Source: Streptomyces virginiae (GTDB lineage: Bacteria; Actinomycetota; Actinomycetes; Streptomycetales; Streptomycetaceae). From it: DNA of 64,000 nt. Positions 60,106-64,000 of this stretch are shown piece by piece. Positions within the stretch are counted from its first letter, which is position 1. The number at the start of each line of letters is the position of its first letter. Position numbers and translations under genes: made by a program. The notes under the pieces were generated by a model. That model was not told the origin of the DNA, did no database searches, and was given only the letters and a program-made list of their open reading frames with translations. The stretch is from contig NZ_JOAK01000003.1 in the NCBI RefSeq assembly GCF_000720455.1, forward strand, positions 372,001-436,000, given 5' to 3'.

Positions 60106-61976
60106 GGGCTGTCCGACCCCGATCCGCCGGACACCCCCTGGCGGACACGACCCGGCACGGCTTGGGGTGCGGACCAGCGGGGGCCGAGCTTGATCCACTT
60201 CGCGGTGCTGGGCACGCCCTTCGCGTCGAGCAGGAAGAGCATGTAGTGGCCGGGCGGGGCGTCGGCCGCCCCCGGCGGGGTCCGCAGCCCGATCCGGTCG
60301 CCCCGGACGCCGGTGAGCCGCAGCTCCAGGTGGCGCTGACTGGTGTTCACCGAGTGGGTGACGGTGGTCGGGGCCAGCAGGACGGCGCGCTTGACGTCCT
60401 TCGCCGTCGAGCTGGACACCTGGAAGGGCGCGTCGTACCGGAGGTCGCCCGCGGGGACCCGGTCGAGAGCCGGCCGGGCGCCCCGGTGCAGGTAGGCCGG
60501 CTCGTACAGCTCGATGCTGCCGTCCATCCCGTCCTTGATGTCGGGGTCGTTGGCGATCTGCTGGAGTTCGTCTCCGGTGACCATCATCCGGCCGTCGGGC
60601 AGGATCAGGGCGTTGGAGTGGTAGCCGCGCGGCAGCCGTTGGGCGGGCCCCAGCCTCCAGTGGCCCTGCGCGTCGCGCATCTCGATCTGCCGGTACTTCA
60701 GGTCCGCCTTCGGGTTGAACGGGCCGTGGCCGTAGTCCCGGGTGTCCAGGGCGCCGTTCACGGTCAGCAGCGTGCCGTCCGGCAGGATCAGGGTGCCGTC
60801 CTGGGTCCGGCCGAAGGCCCTCGGCTCCTCGGTGGTCCAGCGCCCCCCGGACAGCCGGTACGTGTGCGGGTCGCGCGGGTCGCCGCCGAGGACCAGGACG
60901 GAGTCGGGGCCGCGGAAACCGGCCGGCAGCGGTACGGCCGAGCCGTAGCCGCGGAAGTCGGCGGGCCGCCGCGGCAGGTCGCTGCGCACGTCCCTGACCG
61001 GGTCGAAGAGCCACTGCTGGTCGGCGTCGCGGCCGAGGCCGTAGATCATCCCGTCGCGCAGCGAGAAGAGGTGCGGGTAGTCGTTGCGGAAGGGGGCGTC
61101 CGCGCGGAGCCGCTCGGCGGGGACGCCCGCCGGGATGTCGTACGGGCGCCAGGGCACGCGGTGTCCGAGCGCGGGGAAGCGCTCCACCACCGGGGTGGGG
61201 GTGCCCGTGCCGCGTTCGGACTGGCCGGACATGATGATCTGCCGGCCGTCGGCCCCGGTCACGACGGAGGGGTACCAGCGGCCGACGGCCATGTCGCGGT
61301 TGCGGAACCACTTCTCGGTCCACGGGTCGAAGACGAAGGACAGCTTGGCGCCGCTGCCGCCCTTGCCGCCGACGTTGCCGCCGAAGACCCCGACCATCCC
61401 GTTGGGCAGGTACGAGTGCCCGGCGCAGAAGAAGGGCGCAGGGCGGGGGGAGTAGGTGCCGTCGGGCATCAGCACCACCGGTGGCGGCACGTTCTTGAAG
61501 GCCCGGGCCCCGGTCCCCCTGGCGGGGTCCCAGAGCCAGGCGCGGCCGGCGTTGGTCCGGCCGACGGTGTTCGTCGGCCCCGTCTCCTTCGTGGGGTCGG
61601 CCTCGACGCGTTCGAAGGAGAAGAGCAGCACCTTGCCCGTGGGCAGCAGGGCCACGTGGACGCCGAAGTCGGGTGACGGGAAGAACTGCGCGAAGCGGCC
61701 GAACCGGGCCGCGTCGAAACGGGTGTTGGCCTCGCGCTGGGACTTCTCCAGCGCGGCCAGTCCGGCCGTCCGCTTCGACTGCGGATACCCCTGGGTGCCC
61801 TTGGCGGCCTGCCGCAGCCGGGCATGGGCGCGGGCGTGGTCGTCGCCGAGCACGGCGGCCTCGTCGCCGGCGTGGTGGGCCACGGCGCGGGCCGGTGCGG
61901 GGCCGGCCGCCGGTACGGCCAGGGCGGCGGCGAGGGCCAGGACCGACAGGGCGGCGGACCGGGATGCGCGGGACAT
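60102..61976 (-). CDS. Secreted copper radical oxidase, GlxA type
   Basis: 624 residues. Signal peptide SAALSVLALAAALAVPAAGP. A Kelch-type propeller and DUF1929 domain hold the copper site: Cys in APFFCAGHSYLP for the Cys-Tyr crosslink, Tyr in VGRWYPSVVTG, Tyr-His in RGYHSNALILPDG, His in THSVNTSQR and PGHYMLFLLD. GlxA oxidises glycolaldehyde-like or glycan substrates and helps make hyphal-tip glycans with CslA. No cslA gene is seen here, so it may be a paralogue. ATG 61976 follows GAGGAG. Confidence 0.92.
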   Translation of the reverse strand: MSRASRSAALSVLALAAALAVPAAGPAPARAVAHHAGDEAAVLGDDHARAHARLRQAAKGTQGYPQSKRTAGLAALEKSQREANTRFDAARFGRFAQFFPSPDFGVHVALLPTGKVLLFSFERVEADPTKETGPTNTVGRTNAGRAWLWDPARGTGARAFKNVPPPVVLMPDGTYSPRPAPFFCAGHSYLPNGMVGVFGGNVGGKGGSGAKLSFVFDPWTEKWFRNRDMAVGRWYPSVVTGADGRQIIMSGQSERGTGTPTPVVERFPALGHRVPWRPYDIPAGVPAERLRADAPFRNDYPHLFSLRDGMIYGLGRDADQQWLFDPVRDVRSDLPRRPADFRGYGSAVPLPAGFRGPDSVLVLGGDPRDPHTYRLSGGRWTTEEPRAFGRTQDGTLILPDGTLLTVNGALDTRDYGHGPFNPKADLKYRQIEMRDAQGHWRLGPAQRLPRGYHSNALILPDGRMMVTGDELQQIANDPDIKDGMDGSIELYEPAYLHRGARPALDRVPAGDLRYDAPFQVSSSTAKDVKRAVLLAPTTVTHSVNTSQRHLELRLTGVRGDRIGLRTPPGAADAPPGHYMLFLLDAKGVPSTAKWIKLGPRWSAPQAVPGRVRQGVSGGSGSDSP

Positions 61977-62243
61977 GGGACTCCTCACCGCAGGAGGGAC
62001 CGTGCCGAGTCCGGCGCCGGAGCCCGCTGATGACCTGAAGGAACCCGGCGATATTAGGACAAAGGGAAAGCCTGAACCGGCGTGGCCGCGCCCGATCGGT
62101 GCTTTCCGGGGGTGTCTTGGGGCCGTTCGGTCGGTCGGCATGAGGCGATTTATCGTTTCTGCGGTGAATCGTTTCGGCCGTCAAGGTGAGCCCGCGCACC
62201 CGTCGGCCGGGCCCGCCCCCGGCGGACCGCTATCCATGTCGGT

Positions 62244-62894
62244 GTGATCAAGTCGCTCCGTACCGGATTCACCGCAGCCGCCGTGACCGCAACGCTCGTC
62301 ACGCTCAGCCCCTCCGCGGGGGCTTCCGCCTCGGCCCCCGTCGACCAGGTGACCGTCGACGTCGCCACGGTCAACGGATCGGGCTGCCGTCCCGGCAGTG
62401 CCGCCGTCGCCGTCTCACCCGACAACTCGGCCTTCACCGTCACCTACAGCGAGTACCTGGCCCAGGCCGGCGGCGGCGTCCCCGCCGTCGAGGGCCGCAA
62501 GAACTGTCTGCTGTCCCTCGTCGTGCACGTCCCGCAGGGCTACACCTACGCCATCGCGAAGGTCGACTATAGGGGCTTCGGCAGCCTCCAGCCGGGCGCG
62601 ATCGGCACGCAGAAGGCCAGCTACTACTTCCAGGGCATGAGCCAGACCGCCTACCGGACCCACCGGTTCGACGGCGCCCTCGACGACAACTGGCAGGCCA
62701 CCGACACCACCGGCATCGAGGCCCTGGCCTGGTCGCCCTGTGGCGAGCAGCGCAACTTCAACATCAACACCGAACTGCGTGCGGAGGTGGGCACCTCCGA
62801 CCCGTCGAGGACCAGCTTCATGGCCCTCGACTCCACGGACGGAAGCATCAACAGCGTCTACCACTTCTCCTGGAAGCAGTGCCCCGCGCGCTGA
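62244..62894 (+). CDS. Secreted DUF4360 protein
   Basis: 216 residues. Signal peptide TGFTAAAVTATLVTLSPSAGAS, then DUF4360: VNGSGCRPGSAAVAVSPDNS, FTVTYSEYLAQAG, RKNCLLSLVVHVPQGYTYAI and YFQGMSQTAYRTHRFDG. Four Cys (GSGC, KNC, SPC, KQC) probably form two disulfides. Function is unknown. The start is GTG 62244, with GTG 62242 out of frame. A strong terminator lies between it and the LacI gene. Confidence 0.9.
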   Translation: MIKSLRTGFTAAAVTATLVTLSPSAGASASAPVDQVTVDVATVNGSGCRPGSAAVAVSPDNSAFTVTYSEYLAQAGGGVPAVEGRKNCLLSLVVHVPQGYTYAIAKVDYRGFGSLQPGAIGTQKASYYFQGMSQTAYRTHRFDGALDDNWQATDTTGIEALAWSPCGEQRNFNINTELRAEVGTSDPSRTSFMALDSTDGSINSVYHFSWKQCPAR

Positions 62895-62901
62895 CCGGAC
62901 G

Positions 62902-62940
62902 TGACCCGGGGCCCGCGCCCGTCGCGCGGGCCCCGGGTCA
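62902..62940. terminator. Bidirectional terminator, 17-bp stem
   Basis: TGACCCGGGGCCCGCGC (62902-62918) pairs with GCGCGGGCCCCGGGTCA (62924-62940) around CCGTC. It serves the DUF4360 gene and includes the stop codon of the convergent LacI gene. Confidence 0.85.
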
Positions 62941-63981
62941 GGCCGACGCGCGCCGCACCAGAGCCGTCTCGGTTATCACCGGGCCCGGCACGTTCCGGCC
63001 CTCGCGGCTGTCGCCCAGCCGCTCCATCAGCAGCCGCGCCATCATCCGCCCCATGCCCTCGATGTCCTGACGCACCGTCGTCAGCGGCGGGTCGGCGCTC
63101 TCCGCCACCGGTTCGGCGTCGTCGAAGCCCACCACCGCCACGTCACCGGGGACGGTCCGGCCGCGCTCGCGCAGCACGCGCAGTGCACCGGTCGCCATCA
63201 GGTCGTTGCCGGCGAACACCGCGTCGATCGAGGGGTCCCGGTCCAGCAGTTCGGCCATCGCGTGCGCCCCGCCCGCCGCGGTGAAGTCCCCCACGGCGAC
63301 CAGCTCGGGCCCGGCGGCGGGCAGCACGTCGTGGTAGCCGCTCAGCCGGTCGGCCGCCGAAGTCTGGTCGAGCGGGCCGCAGATGTGCGCGATCCGCCGC
63401 CGCCCCTGCCCCAGCAGGTGCCGTACGGCCTCCCGGGCGCCCTCGCGGTTGTCCGCGTCGACGTACGTCACCCGGTCCTGTTCCCCGGGCCCGGCGGTCC
63501 AGCCGGGACGGCCGCCGTACACCGTGGGCATGCCGAGGCGGCTGGCGATGGCGGGCAGCGGATCGTCGGTGTGCAGCGAGAACGCGAGCGCCCCGTCGAC
63601 GTGGCCGCCCGCCAGATAGCGCTCGATGCGGTCGTAGTCGCAGTGGTCCTCCACCAGCAGCAGCACCAGCTGGGTGTCGTGCGCGGTCAACTCCTTGCTG
63701 ATGCCGCGTATCTGACGGGAGAAGAAGGGGTCCGAGAAGATCCGGGCCTCGGGCTCGGGGATGATCACGGCGACGGCGCCGGTCCGCCGGGTGACCAGCG
63801 TGCGCGCCGCGTGGTTCGGGATGTAACCCAGCTCCTGGATCGCCGTCTGCACCCGGTCGGCCAGATGCGGGCGGACTCCGTCGCCGCCGTTGACCACGCG
63901 GGAGACCGTGGCCCTCGACACGCCCGCGAGCGCCGCGACGGCCTCCAGGGTGGGGCGGCTGCCGGAACGCGGTTCGGGCAC
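62938..63981 (-). CDS. LacI-family transcriptional regulator
   Basis: 347 residues. Helix-turn-helix PTLEAVAALAGVSRATVSRV, hinge NHAARTLVTRRTGAVAV, and a periplasmic-binding-like domain ending AVFAGNDLMATGALRVLRER, VAVVGFDDAEPVAE and PPLTTVRQDIEGMGRMMARL. It is probably a sugar-responsive repressor. GTG 63981 follows GGAGGAAG; only 19 nt of upstream sequence remain in the window, so its operator cannot be judged. Confidence 0.93.
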   Translation of the reverse strand: MPEPRSGSRPTLEAVAALAGVSRATVSRVVNGGDGVRPHLADRVQTAIQELGYIPNHAARTLVTRRTGAVAVIIPEPEARIFSDPFFSRQIRGISKELTAHDTQLVLLLVEDHCDYDRIERYLAGGHVDGALAFSLHTDDPLPAIASRLGMPTVYGGRPGWTAGPGEQDRVTYVDADNREGAREAVRHLLGQGRRRIAHICGPLDQTSAADRLSGYHDVLPAAGPELVAVGDFTAAGGAHAMAELLDRDPSIDAVFAGNDLMATGALRVLRERGRTVPGDVAVVGFDDAEPVAESADPPLTTVRQDIEGMGRMMARLLMERLGDSREGRNVPGPVITETALVRRASA

Positions 63982-64000
63982 GTGACTTCCTCCATGATCC

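Noticed and set aside
1..64000. CRISPR arrays, insertion sequences, prophage or plasmid origins
   Set aside because: No regularly spaced identical repeats, transposase, integrase or replication genes were seen.

Overview
The window looks like chromosomal DNA from a Streptomyces or close relative. GC is very high, genes often start at GTG with GGAGG-type ribosome sites, and the gene set is typical of the genus: a rodlin, a GH19 chitinase behind a DasR-type operator, a LAL-type LuxR regulator, secreted DUF1996, DUF2330 and DUF4360 proteins, and mycothiol-type DinB proteins. There is no rRNA operon, CRISPR array, insertion sequence or phage.

Layout. 1-2674: a dyad operator at the left edge, a thioredoxin-fold protein, a small hypothetical protein, and a YciI/DGPF protein beside an ECF42-type sigma factor. 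2696-4660: a stand-alone condensation-domain protein and a small unknown. 4745-9462: an FtsX/LolD-type ABC transporter divergent from a NarL-type two-component system. 9470-12983: an LRV-repeat protein translationally coupled to a LysR regulator that diverges from an epimerase. 13009-15437: a hypothetical gene, a DUF2330 protein and a methyltransferase; the last two overlap head-on at their 3' ends. 15488-19579: esterase, secreted SurE and MFS transporter. 19580-21640: a non-coding gap containing a pentanucleotide tract of about 1 kb, with 327 nt free of A on the + strand. 21641-29616: two PAP2 phosphatases, two more esterases, a LacI regulator, VOC and DinB proteins and an RsbW-like kinase. 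29767-38191: a six-gene operon for salicylate-type aromatic acids via CoA thioesters and gentisate. 38293-41601: a lipoprotein, a DMT transporter and two tandem ATP-grasp ligases. 41778-42893: a conserved hypothetical gene followed by two tRNA-like units whose 3' halves precede their 5' halves, closed by a strong terminator. 42912-48525: an ECF sigma/anti-sigma pair, secreted DUF1996, DUF1838 and a subtilisin. 48761-56385: LAL regulator, chitinase, rodlin, DUF5302, FprA and an F420-type reductase. 56438-63981: DinB, an MFS exporter with a divergent MarR, DUF4180, HutD, a copper radical oxidase, DUF4360 and a second LacI regulator.

How the genes fit together. The aromatic operon encodes activation (a CoA ligase fused to a thioesterase), ring hydroxylation (a two-domain flavoenzyme), ring cleavage (gentisate dioxygenase), C-C hydrolysis (FAH family) and conversion of maleate to fumarate, plus a nitrilase that may supply acids from nitriles. 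Its promoter is nearly superimposable on that of an esterase 7 kb upstream, so the esterase may supply aromatic acids from esters. A different palindrome, GTTACAC/GTGTAAC, lies upstream of the MFS-SurE-esterase operon, of the lacI gene and of a third esterase, which suggests one LacI regulon. The permuted tRNA-like pair at 42573-42818 is the least expected finding.
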